Part shown: one piece after another, positions 16,808-25,860 of the stretch
Numbering within the stretch: the first letter of the stretch is position 1
Layout: each line of letters opens with the position of its first letter
NCBI GenBank assembly: GCA_026416715.1
Contig: JAOAEQ010000014.1
Span: 22,106-86,105 of the forward strand
DNA: 64,000 nt
Source of the DNA: a bacterium
GTDB taxonomy: Bacteria; UBP4; UBA4092; JAOAEQ01
Reading direction: 5' to 3'
Position numbers and translations under genes: made by a program
The notes under the pieces: model-generated
Told to the model about the DNA's origin: nothing
The model's database searches: none
What the model saw: only the letters and a program-made list of their open reading frames with translations

Positions 16808-17890
16808 TTAATACGGTAGTTCTTTTCGGTTTTTCCCGCCAGGCCAGTTTTCCAATCCACCAAACGCATAGGGAAGCCGGTCTTCAAACCGTCCGATTTC
16901 CGGTAACGGTTTCGTTCTCCCGATTTGATACCAATATGCGGTACTTGTCCAATCCCCTTGTCGGTCGTTCGCATGACCGTGTTCGATAGAAACTAGTAGT
17001 GACCGTTCAAAATATATTGGGTCTTCTATATGGAACCGATATTGAGAATGTTTGCCAGTATAATCCGCGTTTCCTTTAAAGTGGTATCCGAAATAAGGAG
17101 TACAATACGGCTGATGTAATCCATGGTAATTCCACGCACCACAAAAATAATCTTCAGTTCCAGTTCCATGTAGGTCTGGTGGCCATTTTTTACCGTCGAT
17201 GAAAATCATATCGTCTCCTTCACCCCACCAGCCGGGTTCATTGGTATCAATATGTAAACAACAGCCGACATAATGCCCTTTTCCTTGCGTATCGAGAATA
17301 ACATAATTATTTTTTCCAGTTGTATTTAAACGTTCGAGGTTCCCGCGAGCATTTTTCCCAATTTTTTCCGACTTCTTAACCACGAGTTGCCGACGCCAAT
17401 GCGCATGGAATCGCGCAAGGTCTTCCGGCACGTCATCCCATTCCTGATAATCAATATAGAAATAGAGGAAACTATCTTTATCAGCATCATTCGTTACGGT
17501 TATTTTCGCGCTCGTCGCATACGGCATCGGAAACCAGCAATTTAATCCCAGATAAAACGCTTGCAACGGGAGTGATTGGAAATACGTCGCTTTCCCATGA
17601 CCGAGTCCGAAAAAATCACCGAGCGGCGATAACACTGATGGCGTTTTTTCTCCATCCCAAAACATCCGAAGTACTAACCCACGAAGATTATTATCCGCTT
17701 CTTTAGTCGTCATCCAAATATGACGAATACATCCTGGCCCATTCATTTCTCCAAGCACCACTGTTTTCCCAGCGGGAATAATCCAGTTATCCGCATTTCC
17801 ACCGGTTACATCATACGACGACCAGCGCCGTGACCGTATTCCGGTTTTTAATTTCGCTAAACTTGATAATGAAGTTAATCCAAAATCCAT
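16808..17890 (-). CDS. GH172 (DUF2961) glycoside hydrolase
   Basis: 360 residues matching DUF2961 along most of the length. GPGCIRHIWMT, the central GEGDDMIFIDG and LHGTGTEDYFCGAW are family hallmarks; the acidic residues in the last two motifs correspond to the catalytic region described for GH172 furanosidases. There is no signal peptide, so this copy is probably cytoplasmic. Known members act on fructofuranosides or arabinofuranosides, and the substrate here is not predictable. It is transcribed divergently from a UroD-like gene across a 161-base AT-rich spacer that probably contains both promoters. Confidence 0.9.
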   Translation of the reverse strand: MDFGLTSLSSLAKLKTGIRSRRWSSYDVTGGNADNWIIPAGKTVVLGEMNGPGCIRHIWMTTKEADNNLRGLVLRMFWDGEKTPSVLSPLGDFFGLGHGKATYFQSLPLQAFYLGLNCWFPMPYATSAKITVTNDADKDSFLYFYIDYQEWDDVPEDLARFHAHWRRQLVVKKSEKIGKNARGNLERLNTTGKNNYVILDTQGKGHYVGCCLHIDTNEPGWWGEGDDMIFIDGKKWPPDLHGTGTEDYFCGAWNYHGLHQPYCTPYFGYHFKGNADYTGKHSQYRFHIEDPIYFERSLLVSIEHGHANDRQGDWTSTAYWYQIGRTKPLPEIGRFEDRLPYAFGGLENWPGGKNRKELPY

Positions 17891-18051
17891 AAATAAATCC
17901 TTTCAATTCCAACGATATTTGCTAATTCCATCAATTGAGTAATATTGTATCCTATCAAAATCATATTGAGCAACTTCTATAAATTTTGAGATATAATATA
18001 TTGATTTTTCGATATTTAATTTTATATCTTATATTAGTCTTTATTTAAATT

Positions 18052-19209
18052 ATGTTAAAAATTGATTTTGCGGAACATAACGCTGAAGTGAAAAAAGTTT
18101 GGGAAGCTTACCGCGCACGAAAACCGATTCGGGTCCCGATGATTCTTGGTACGAACACCCGATATTATATTTTTAACCGTGAAATTAATCCGGATAAAAT
18201 GATAACTTTCCAGCGGTATATTGAGAATCCGGACGTTATGTTCGAGGCGCAATTACAGTTTCAATACTGGTCTCGCCATAATCTGATTCAAGACGCTGAA
18301 CTTGGGCTCCCTTCAGACTCCTGGAAAATTTTTGTTGATTTCCAGAATTTTTATGAAGCGGCTTGGTTTGGTGCAGAAATACATTATTATGACGACCAAG
18401 TGCCGGATACGCTCCCGATCCTGAACGACGATAATAAACGTATGCTGTTTGACCGCGGAATACCCAATCCCTTCACAGGCGGGATAATGAAAAAAATTAC
18501 TGAATATTGGGAGTATTTCAATGAAAAATGCAAAACCTACCGATTCCATGGTATTCCAGTTGAAAACTTAGCACCAAGCGGTGCACTCGGAACTGACGGC
18601 ATTCTTACCGTAGCAACTAACCTGCGCGGGTCAGGATTGTATCTCGATTTCTACGATGACCCGGAATATGCAAAACAACTGCTCGATTTTGTTACCACAG
18701 CGATTATCGAACGGATTCGTGCGTGGCGGAAACGACTTGGGTATCCTGAACGAACACCAGGATTCGGGTACGCTGATGATTCGATTCAACTTATTTCAAC
18801 CGAGTTGTTTGAAGAGTTTGTTCTCCCCTGCCATAAACGGTTGATTGATGAACTCTCTGAAGGGAAAGGACCGAACTCATGCCATCTATGCGGTGATGTG
18901 ATGCGGCATCTGCCGATTATGAAGGAGAAACTAAATGTAACCATGTTCGATGTCGGTTTCCCGATAGATTTCGGTTGGATTAGAAAAACTTTAGGCCCGG
19001 ATGTTGAGATATCTGGCGGTCCACGAATCGATTTACTCTTACAAGAAACGCCGGAAACCGTTGAACAGGAAACCAAACGCATCCTTGAATCCGGTATAAT
19101 GGACGGGGGTCGGTTTATCCTACGCGAAGGAAATAATCTTGCTCCATTCACTCCGATAGAAAATATTCAAGCAATGTATTCCGCTTGTAAAAAATACGGA
19201 CGATACTAA
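18052..19209 (+). CDS. Uroporphyrinogen decarboxylase-like (URO-D superfamily) protein
   Basis: 385 residues of the URO-D/methyltransferase superfamily. The recognisable parts are in the C-terminal half: PGFGYADDSIQLISTELFEEF, the SCHLCGDV-type segment NSCHLCGDVMRHLP, and SGGPRIDLLL followed by ETPETVEQETKRIL. The N-terminus lacks the usual HemE arginine-rich uroporphyrinogen site, so heme synthesis is unlikely. Such paralogs occur near carbohydrate genes in many uncultured bacteria and in corrinoid methyltransfer systems. No corrinoid protein is adjacent. Specific substrate unknown. Confidence 0.8.
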   Translation: MLKIDFAEHNAEVKKVWEAYRARKPIRVPMILGTNTRYYIFNREINPDKMITFQRYIENPDVMFEAQLQFQYWSRHNLIQDAELGLPSDSWKIFVDFQNFYEAAWFGAEIHYYDDQVPDTLPILNDDNKRMLFDRGIPNPFTGGIMKKITEYWEYFNEKCKTYRFHGIPVENLAPSGALGTDGILTVATNLRGSGLYLDFYDDPEYAKQLLDFVTTAIIERIRAWRKRLGYPERTPGFGYADDSIQLISTELFEEFVLPCHKRLIDELSEGKGPNSCHLCGDVMRHLPIMKEKLNVTMFDVGFPIDFGWIRKTLGPDVEISGGPRIDLLLQETPETVEQETKRILESGIMDGGRFILREGNNLAPFTPIENIQAMYSACKKYGRY

Positions 19210-19334
19210 ATTTTCCCTGTGGTTACTATGATAAACGAGTAAAGTATACTCTATGTATTTATGATAGAGATTTTTTTTGTACCATACATCTGGGCCATGA
19301 TGACTTAACAGACCAAAATTTAAGAGGATAAAGC

Positions 19335-20387
19335 ATGCGAAAATTCACAAAGGTAAATATCATTATTTTTTTCATTGTTTTAAGTTCAATCGTTTATGCG
19401 GAAAAATTTATTCCGGCAACAGATTCGCGGTTGCAGTATATCGGCCGGGTTATTTCAGAAAATAGTATCGTTCATTTAACCTGGCCGGGTTCAGAATTGC
19501 ACGCTCGGTTCACAGGAACCACGCTACAGTTGGTTCTTGCGGAGTCAACCCGAAACTCTCTCTGGGTAAAAATAGATAACCAGGATTGGCAAGCGTTTAA
19601 TGTTCTATCAGATCAAACGGTTATCAATTTAACGCCGATAAAATTATCTCGTGGTACCCATACGTTTCGGGTGGTTAAAAAAACCGAATCCAGCTGGGGA
19701 CGATTATCTATTAAAGGAATTCTGCTCGATGATACTGCGAAATTATTGCATCCACCGAAACGGAAGAAATATCGTATCGAGTGTATCGGAGATTCGATTA
19801 CATCAGGATTTGCTGTGCATGGGAAATGGAGCGCAATCAACGATGACGCTCTAGCAACCTATGGTTTTCAAGCGGCAGAAGCAAGCGGCGCAGAAGTGTG
19901 GTTAACTGCACAATCTGGTATTGGTATCATTCGGAACTATAAAGCTACTGCTGAAGTCGGAACCATGCCGCTCCGTTATAGAAATCTCGAATTGTATAAT
20001 GATGCGGTAAAAGTTGATTTTACTAAATGGCAACCACATATTATCACGATCAATCTCGGTACGAACGATAACTCAGTTTCTGCGGATACTGCTACATTAG
20101 AAACGCGGTTTTTTGAATTTTTGACTGAACTGCGAACATTACATCCATCAAGTTGGATTCTCGTCCTACGTCCGTTCCATGGCTATTATGCGGAAAGTGA
20201 GAAAAAAGTAGTTGAACAGCGGAAACAAGCTGGAGATAAAAAAATTGCGTTTATTGATACCACTGGCTGGCTTGACCGAAAAACGGATTATACTGACGGC
20301 ACACATCCCAATCCAATCGGGCATCGGAAAGCAGCCGAGAAACTCATTCCGATTTTGAAATATTACCTTCACCGTAGAGAACACTGA
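19335..20387 (+). CDS. Secreted SGNH esterase, carbohydrate esterase family 2 type
   Basis: 350 residues. A signal peptide covers about residues 1-22. Residues 25-135 look like the beta-sandwich N-terminal domain of CE2 esterases (HLTWPGSELHARFTGTTL). The SGNH hydrolase domain follows, with GDSITSG holding the nucleophile (Ser154), NLGTND as block III and DGTHPNPIGH with the catalytic Asp and His. CE2 enzymes remove acetyl groups from xylan or glucomannan oligosaccharides. Export implies action on extracellular polysaccharide. A good AAGAGGAT precedes the ATG. Confidence 0.88.
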   Translation: MRKFTKVNIIIFFIVLSSIVYAEKFIPATDSRLQYIGRVISENSIVHLTWPGSELHARFTGTTLQLVLAESTRNSLWVKIDNQDWQAFNVLSDQTVINLTPIKLSRGTHTFRVVKKTESSWGRLSIKGILLDDTAKLLHPPKRKKYRIECIGDSITSGFAVHGKWSAINDDALATYGFQAAEASGAEVWLTAQSGIGIIRNYKATAEVGTMPLRYRNLELYNDAVKVDFTKWQPHIITINLGTNDNSVSADTATLETRFFEFLTELRTLHPSSWILVLRPFHGYYAESEKKVVEQRKQAGDKKIAFIDTTGWLDRKTDYTDGTHPNPIGHRKAAEKLIPILKYYLHRREH

Positions 20388-20412
20388 GACCGCAGTGAAA
20401 AATCAAAGTAGC

Positions 20413-20441
20413 TTGACAAGGAGGTTAGATAGTGCTAATCT
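20413..20441 (+). promoter_or_regulatory. Promoter of the CBM-repeat protein gene
   Basis: TTGACA (20413-20418) and TAATCT (20436-20441) are 17 bases apart. The start codon at 20484 is preceded by AAAAGGAGGG, giving a short leader of about 35 bases. Confidence 0.55.
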
Positions 20442-20483
20442 GAATATTCTAAAAATAATATATTTAAAAGGAGGGAAAGCAGG

Positions 20484-21956
20484 ATGAAAAAGCATTTAAT
20501 GTATTTCATCATGAGTCTAAGTTTGGTTTTAGTTACTGCAGGATTGGCGTTAACTAACGGAGATTTCGAATCCGGATTAGCTAATTGGATCGATTATTCT
20601 ACTGGAAGTGGGCAGGCAACAGCAGATTATGGGACTGCGCGTACAGGCGATTTTTGTGCAAAGTTATTCATGGGTGGAATCTCAGGATATGCAGAGATTG
20701 CCCAAGCGGAATCGGCAGCGAATATAGGAGAAACCTGGAAAGTTGAAGGATGGTGTTATAAAACTGGCGGGACTTGTTATTTCGGCTGGTATGATGGTCC
20801 TCAGATTTCGGTAACATCAGGGTCTTGGACGAAATATACCGATATGATTACTTTTAGTTCTGGAGCAACGAAAGAAGTTGATTTTTATCTCGGTGGAATG
20901 ATTGGCGCTACTGCGTATTTGGATGATGTCGTAACTTCAAAAGTTATACCCGCGATAAATACGTATGGTTCATTTGATTCCTCAGGTGATTTAGCGTATT
21001 GGTTATTTGAAAAATATGGTGACGCTACCACAGCCGGAACGCTTAACTGGGTGGCAAATTACAATGGGCAAACAGGGGTAGCGCAGATGAGCCAGAACGC
21101 CGGTGAAAAAGCTAAAATCACGCAGGTATTCTCGGTTCCGAGCACGGGCTGGTATACTGCTTCAGCTAAAGTCGCTACTGATATTTCCGACCCGACGAAA
21201 CAGCAAAAGGTCTATATATACCTGCAGGAATTATCTGCGAGTACTGCAATTATCGCTGCTGGGAATACCATTATTCAGCCGGGTAAAGGCGGGTTTGGTG
21301 GTGCGGGGAACTGGCGGGAGATAAAAATCTCGTTTTATACTAATGCAACGTTTATGGGAGTGCAGGTAGTTGGAATAAATCCTGCGGGTTCTGGAGTGAG
21401 TGGAAATTTATATATTGATGATGTTTGGGTTACCCCAGGTGCACCGCAACCAAGCGGAACCGTGAGTTTAGTTAATGCTGAGTTTACGTCTAACATCAAT
21501 AACTGGCTATTAGAACCCTATGGAGATGCGGGAGGTGCGGGGCCAGGCGCTGGAACGTGGGGTTGGGTAGGTAGTCAGGCTGGACGAAATGGAATTTTAG
21601 CCGGAGAACAATCAGCGGGACAAAAAGGGAAATTAACCCAGAATATAGATTTACCGCATGGAACTCATGATGCGCTATGTTCGTTATGGGTGTATAGCGG
21701 TGCAACATCAATGAGTGATACCCAGAAAGTGTATCTGTATCTATATAGTCTTAACAGCAGTAATGGAACGACAGTCATTGAAAGCGGAAATGCAATATTG
21801 CAACCCGGAAAATGGAACCAAGGGGGTTGGCGAGAGTTGAAGTTCGGGTATGCGCCGTATACAGGGTATAATGCGGTTCAGATAGTCGGGATTAATCCTA
21901 CTGGAAAACCGACCCAATATATTTATTTTGATAGCGTGTCCATACAGCAAGATTAG
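20484..21956 (+). CDS. Secreted protein with three carbohydrate-binding-like domains
   Basis: 490 residues with a signal peptide (about 1-23) and no catalytic domain. Residues about 25-155 resemble a CBM4/9-type jelly roll (NGDFESGLANW). Two further units of about 155 residues, roughly 160-320 and 325-490, are homologous to each other: both have a WLFEKYGDA/WLLEPYGDA start, AGEKAKITQ/AGQKGKLTQ, a KVYIYLQEL/KVYLYLYSL core and QVVGINPAG/QIVGINPTG near the end. That is an internal duplication. Likely role: extracellular or surface binding of polysaccharide. It converges on a secreted glycoside hydrolase gene across a shared terminator. Confidence 0.8.
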   Translation: MKKHLMYFIMSLSLVLVTAGLALTNGDFESGLANWIDYSTGSGQATADYGTARTGDFCAKLFMGGISGYAEIAQAESAANIGETWKVEGWCYKTGGTCYFGWYDGPQISVTSGSWTKYTDMITFSSGATKEVDFYLGGMIGATAYLDDVVTSKVIPAINTYGSFDSSGDLAYWLFEKYGDATTAGTLNWVANYNGQTGVAQMSQNAGEKAKITQVFSVPSTGWYTASAKVATDISDPTKQQKVYIYLQELSASTAIIAAGNTIIQPGKGGFGGAGNWREIKISFYTNATFMGVQVVGINPAGSGVSGNLYIDDVWVTPGAPQPSGTVSLVNAEFTSNINNWLLEPYGDAGGAGPGAGTWGWVGSQAGRNGILAGEQSAGQKGKLTQNIDLPHGTHDALCSLWVYSGATSMSDTQKVYLYLYSLNSSNGTTVIESGNAILQPGKWNQGGWRELKFGYAPYTGYNAVQIVGINPTGKPTQYIYFDSVSIQQD

Positions 21957-22003
21957 AAAACTAAAAGCTAGAAGATAGGGGGACAGAATCGAGGTAATAT
22001 AAT

Positions 22004-22038
22004 AAAAAGCAAAGTCCGAATTTCGGATTTTGCTTTTT
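22004..22038. terminator. Bidirectional terminator between convergent CAZy genes
   Basis: GCAAAGTCCGA (22009-22019) pairs with TCGGATTTTGC (22023-22033), one G-T wobble, three-base loop, flanked by A residues on the left and seven T residues on the right. Symmetry lets it serve both the CBM-repeat gene (plus) and the glycoside hydrolase gene (minus). Confidence 0.85.
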
Positions 22039-24270
22039 TTATTTTTCTGCGGTAAAACAGGAAAACCTTACCGGCGTTTGATAAGAACTCAGGGTAGTAA
22101 ACTCCGCCGGTTGTCGAGCGATATCCGAGAACCTGAGTTCATCTATTCTCGCTTGATAATACCGGTTTTGACCTGAAATAGCATCCGCACCGACTCGGAA
22201 CGTCATCGAGTTTGTTCCCGGTGTTATAAGTGCTACGGTAGTGTCAGCTACCAGATTCGGGATGATGTACCCTAGTTTAGTCCAATATAATTGAATCCGG
22301 TTCGTAGTGGTGTTGAGATATTGTACTACTGCAGCGATATGATACCAGGTATCCATTGACCAGACTAGCGGTGCGGTCTGAATCGAATTGGCAGGGGTTC
22401 CGGTTTCGAGTCGTATCGCACCATCGTGCATAACGCAAAGCATCCAACTAATTGTTCCAGCACTTCGCAATTCTGCTATCGTTTCATAATCATAGAAAAT
22501 CCACGGTGAGGTTACCCAAGCTTCAATCGTAAATGTTGACCTTGAAGCGAAGGTATCTGAATTACTCCGGGAGAGATACCGGCTATCTCCGAATCCATCA
22601 AAACAATATCTTAAACTCGTTGCTGAAGTTATTCCTTTTAATACCGAGCCGGTAATCGTTCCATGACGATTATTCCCAGAAGAATCATAAGCGGTTGTTC
22701 CGGTCATTTCATTACAATGCCAGATGAGAATCGTTGCCGTATCAGCTTGATATTCATTCGCTAAACCAACTTGCATCGCTGGTTTCGGTGGTTTCGGAAC
22801 GATTCCTACCGGTGTATCATATAGCGTCATACCACTTATTGTTGAATAATAGAGATATCCGCCTTGAAAATTCTGGCGTAATCCACCGGCGTAAGTATAT
22901 GCGGTACTTGTTGGAAAACCGAGTAGAAACCGGTTAGTACTTTGGATATACGTCTGCAGAAAAGTTGAAGTAACTAGAAACGTTCCGGAAGTGCTCGACA
23001 TAATCGCACAACGAAGTTGCGTGCCACCAGCGAACGTTTGCGCATAACCATAATCATACCAAAAAACATACGCAGTGCTTCCGATGCTGTTGATTGGCGA
23101 ACCGAGATTCGGTTGGCCACCGTTTTGAGTGAACCATTGCAATATGCTGGTGTTGATATTCAAGTTCGGATCTCTACCTTCATAAGAGCAAAGCGTACTA
23201 TAGTAACTCCATGCCGACTTCTTATTCCCACTGCTATCAAGGATTCCATAATACATCCCACCCGCAGGGTTATCTTCCAACTGGAACCAGATTGCTGTCT
23301 GCACAAACGGAGTATCGTTGAAGGTTAGATAACTTAAATTAACGTTTGTGGCTTGAACCGTGGTATCGACGTAGGAAGTCGTCCAGCCGACTTCGGTGAT
23401 AACTATCTTTTTATTGGTGGTAATACCCTCATACGTCGTATATGCGCTATAAACCCAAGCGAGATAATTATGGAGTTGCGCAGCCGTTGTAGTAGTACCT
23501 TGGTCAATATAAATATGTTGACCGATTAGGTCAAGTGGATAAGTTCCGGTTAGGGTTTTGTATACCGTCCAATGATTATGATTTATTCCCATAGAATAAA
23601 CGTTGCGAAGATACGTTGCGCCAGCGTTATCCGCAGAATAAATATCACCAATCGCATGACCGAATAATCCACCGGATAAGATTGTTATATCATTCCATCC
23701 TTTAGCAAGTTTAACCGCACTGGATACGCTATATAACATAGCAGCGAAGTTTGAGGGATAAATATAAAACCCACCCCAATAATATCCACCAGCAGAACTA
23801 TTCGTCCAACAGTTCGGTTCGTTCCATATTTCCCAAATTGCAACTTGGTTCCGATAGGTTGAAATGAGACTGGCTGCGGTTTCGGTATATGCTTGAATGT
23901 ACGCATTGTTTCCATCACCGCCGGTATGTTCATAGTTATTCGCACACCAATCTGCTTGCGTCCAACTGCCGGGAACGCTCGAATAATCTATCAACCCGAT
24001 AACCTGAATTCCATACTTTTTCGCGGTTGCAAATACGGTGCTATATTTCGACAGTAATTCAGCATTCCAATTTGCATATCCAGCAAGCCGAAGTTCAACC
24101 CGTATCCAGCCTGCTCCAGCGGAAACGAACCGCTGCGCTTTTGTATCATTAAACAAGATATTCGGTGGAACGGAATTATCAATCACCCAGCCGTTATCGC
24201 ATCCATGCGGACCAGCTGCATAAACCGATACCGTGAATAAAAGTATGAATATTAAGGTATATTTTCTCAT
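22039..24270 (-). CDS. Secreted modular glycoside hydrolase with LGFP and LamG modules
   Basis: 743 residues with a signal peptide (about 1-18). Residues 20-370 form a clan-A (beta/alpha)8 hydrolase: IWEIWNEPN holds the acid/base Glu and KKIVITEVGWTTS the nucleophile Glu, resembling GH5 or GH39-type families. Residues about 385-495 contain LGFP-like repeats (LLGFPTS, then GGLRQNFQGGYLYYS). Residues about 530-740 are a LamG/concanavalin-like lectin domain (AYDSSGNNRHGTITG, FTIEAWV, YHIAAVVQY). The exact GH family and substrate need a search. It converges with the CBM-repeat gene and shares its terminator. Confidence 0.82.
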   Translation of the reverse strand: MRKYTLIFILLFTVSVYAAGPHGCDNGWVIDNSVPPNILFNDTKAQRFVSAGAGWIRVELRLAGYANWNAELLSKYSTVFATAKKYGIQVIGLIDYSSVPGSWTQADWCANNYEHTGGDGNNAYIQAYTETAASLISTYRNQVAIWEIWNEPNCWTNSSAGGYYWGGFYIYPSNFAAMLYSVSSAVKLAKGWNDITILSGGLFGHAIGDIYSADNAGATYLRNVYSMGINHNHWTVYKTLTGTYPLDLIGQHIYIDQGTTTTAAQLHNYLAWVYSAYTTYEGITTNKKIVITEVGWTTSYVDTTVQATNVNLSYLTFNDTPFVQTAIWFQLEDNPAGGMYYGILDSSGNKKSAWSYYSTLCSYEGRDPNLNINTSILQWFTQNGGQPNLGSPINSIGSTAYVFWYDYGYAQTFAGGTQLRCAIMSSTSGTFLVTSTFLQTYIQSTNRFLLGFPTSTAYTYAGGLRQNFQGGYLYYSTISGMTLYDTPVGIVPKPPKPAMQVGLANEYQADTATILIWHCNEMTGTTAYDSSGNNRHGTITGSVLKGITSATSLRYCFDGFGDSRYLSRSNSDTFASRSTFTIEAWVTSPWIFYDYETIAELRSAGTISWMLCVMHDGAIRLETGTPANSIQTAPLVWSMDTWYHIAAVVQYLNTTTNRIQLYWTKLGYIIPNLVADTTVALITPGTNSMTFRVGADAISGQNRYYQARIDELRFSDIARQPAEFTTLSSYQTPVRFSCFTAEK

Positions 24271-24309
24271 GGTAAATAAATTCTATGAGCTCTAGGTTAA
24301 TTTTTGATT

Positions 24310-24882
24310 TTAACTCTTGATGAGATGCAGGAATTCATCTCGGGTCGCTGGTGCATTCCGGAACGCACCAAGCATAGATGAGGTTAACATCACCGAATTC
24401 TGTTTCTCGACTCCGCGCATCATCATACATAAATGCCGCGCTTCAATCATTACGCCGACCCCGAGGGCATTAATCGAATCTTTAATCATATACGCTATCT
24501 GTTCAGTCAACCGTTCTTGTATCTGTAACCGCCGGGCATACATATCAACCAACCGAGCGAGTTTACTCACCCCCAACACCTTTCCCCGAGGAATATAGCC
24601 GATATGACATTTGCCATAGAACGGAAGGAGATGATGTTCGCATAAACTATATATTTCGATATCTTTAACAATAATCATACTATCAGATTTCTGCGTAAAC
24701 ATCGCTTGGTTAATCAATTTCTGCGGGTCGCAGTGGTATCCGTGGGTTAAGAATTTATATGCTTCTGCGACCCGTTTTGGCGTTCTTATTAATCCTTCCC
24801 GGTCGGGGTCTTCTCCCAATTCAATGAGAATTTGTCGAACTAATTTAGCTATTTTCTCGGTGTCAACTGTTTTCGCGGTCAT
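24310..24882 (-). CDS. folE: GTP cyclohydrolase I
   Basis: 190 residues, standard length for Fol[19 protein letters not shown] supplies zinc ligands and active-site histidine, and [17 protein letters not shown] supplies the third zinc cysteine. It converts GTP to dihydroneopterin triphosphate, the first step of folate synthesis. Its start overlaps the end of folK by 20 bases, indicating translational coupling in a folate operon. Confidence 0.96.
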   Translation of the reverse strand: MTAKTVDTEKIAKLVRQILIELGEDPDREGLIRTPKRVAEAYKFLTHGYHCDPQKLINQAMFTQKSDSMIIVKDIEIYSLCEHHLLPFYGKCHIGYIPRGKVLGVSKLARLVDMYARRLQIQERLTEQIAYMIKDSINALGVGVMIEARHLCMMMRGVEKQNSVMLTSSMLGAFRNAPATRDEFLHLIKS

Positions 24883-25396
24883 GCCGTAAAATCTCCTTTC
24901 GTAAATTTAATGTATATTCAGTTAATAATTCCATAATATGCCCTGCCATGGGTGCAACGATATCTTTCAGGGCAACATTATATTTTGGAATAGTGAGTTC
25001 TGGATTTAACTCATATAACGGAATCGCAATAAACGGGCGGGTTAATATCTGCGGGTCAGGAATCGTCAGAGTCTCCGATTCGATAACCAAATCGTTATAG
25101 AGCAGTAAATCGAGGTCAATCGTTCGAGGCGCAAATTTATCGGCGACCCGTTCTCGTCCGAGTTCAGCTTCAATCTGACGGAGCACCTCTTGTTTCAATT
25201 CAAATGGCGGTATCTTGGTTTCGATCTCAATAACCAAATTATAATATTTCGGCTGATTCGGTCGGTTAAATGCTTCCGTTAAATAGACATTTGAGATCTG
25301 CGTTATCTGAACTTGGATAAGCAGTAAACGAAGCGATTGCAGAATATTTTCTGCAGGATTAATATTCGACCCGATACCGATATACGCTTTCGGCAT
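24863..25396 (-). CDS. folK: 2-amino-4-hydroxy-6-hydroxymethyldihydropteridine diphosphokinase
   Basis: 177 residues with the HPPK pattern: AYIGIGSNI at the start, the EIE and [23 protein letters not shown] segment holding the metal-binding acidic pair, and PRPFIAIPL-like [13 protein letters not shown]. It pyrophosphorylates hydroxymethyldihydropterin. It lies between folB (9-base gap) and folE (20-base overlap). No folP is in the cluster, so the next enzyme is encoded elsewhere. Confidence 0.95.
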   Translation of the reverse strand: MPKAYIGIGSNINPAENILQSLRLLLIQVQITQISNVYLTEAFNRPNQPKYYNLVIEIETKIPPFELKQEVLRQIEAELGRERVADKFAPRTIDLDLLLYNDLVIESETLTIPDPQILTRPFIAIPLYELNPELTIPKYNVALKDIVAPMAGHIMELLTEYTLNLRKEILRHDRENS

Positions 25397-25405
25397 AAGT
25401 ATATT

Positions 25406-25759
25406 CTATTTGCGTTTCCTGATAATTTCAACCCCAACGCTTCGGGCAAACCGTAACGCAGCCGGTTTATCAACTCGCACTTGTACCTGCTGAACGAACG
25501 GATGTGCTAAACAGATGTTCGCAATAGATTCTGCTAATGCTTCAATAAGAAAATACTGTGAGGTTTCAACCTGAGCAACGATCTTCTTTTTAATCGCTCT
25601 ATAATCAACGGTATCTTCAAATCTATCAGTTTTCCCTGCTTTCATCAAATCGGCATAGAGAACAATGTTGATAACCACATCCTGTTTTTCTCGCCGTTCT
25701 TCCGGATTAATGCCGATGATACAACGCACCGTTAAATCGCTGATAATAATTCGATCCAT
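25406..25759 (-). CDS. folB: Dihydroneopterin aldolase
   Basis: 117 residues, the usual size. IIGINPEERREKQDVVINI, DTVDYRAIKK and FLIEALAESIAN carry the family's substrate-binding Glu and Tyr region, and VRVDKPAAL includes the catalytic lysine. FolB splits dihydroneopterin to hydroxymethyldihydropterin and glycolaldehyde. First of the tightly packed folB-folK-folE set. Confidence 0.93.
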   Translation of the reverse strand: MDRIIISDLTVRCIIGINPEERREKQDVVINIVLYADLMKAGKTDRFEDTVDYRAIKKKIVAQVETSQYFLIEALAESIANICLAHPFVQQVQVRVDKPAALRFARSVGVEIIRKRK

Positions 25760-25776
25760 ACCTAAATTTGCTGAAA

Positions 25777-25853
25777 AACTGAAGAACGCAAAAACGACAG
25801 AATTAATTTCTTTAATACCATTCGGTGTTCTTTCGTTTTTCGGTTCTTCCGTT
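25777..25853. repeat. Imperfect palindrome built from GAAGAAC/GTTCTT words
   Basis: The left part holds ACTGAAGAACGCAAAAACGA; the right part holds GTTCTTTCGTT (25827-25837) and GTTCTTCCGTT (25843-25853), roughly complementary. It sits between the SDR gene and folB. A similar arrangement, AACGGAAGAAC (12120-12130) against GTTCTTTCGTT (12175-12185), lies just after the DUF362 gene. Confidence 0.4.
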
Positions 25854-25860
25854 ATAACGT

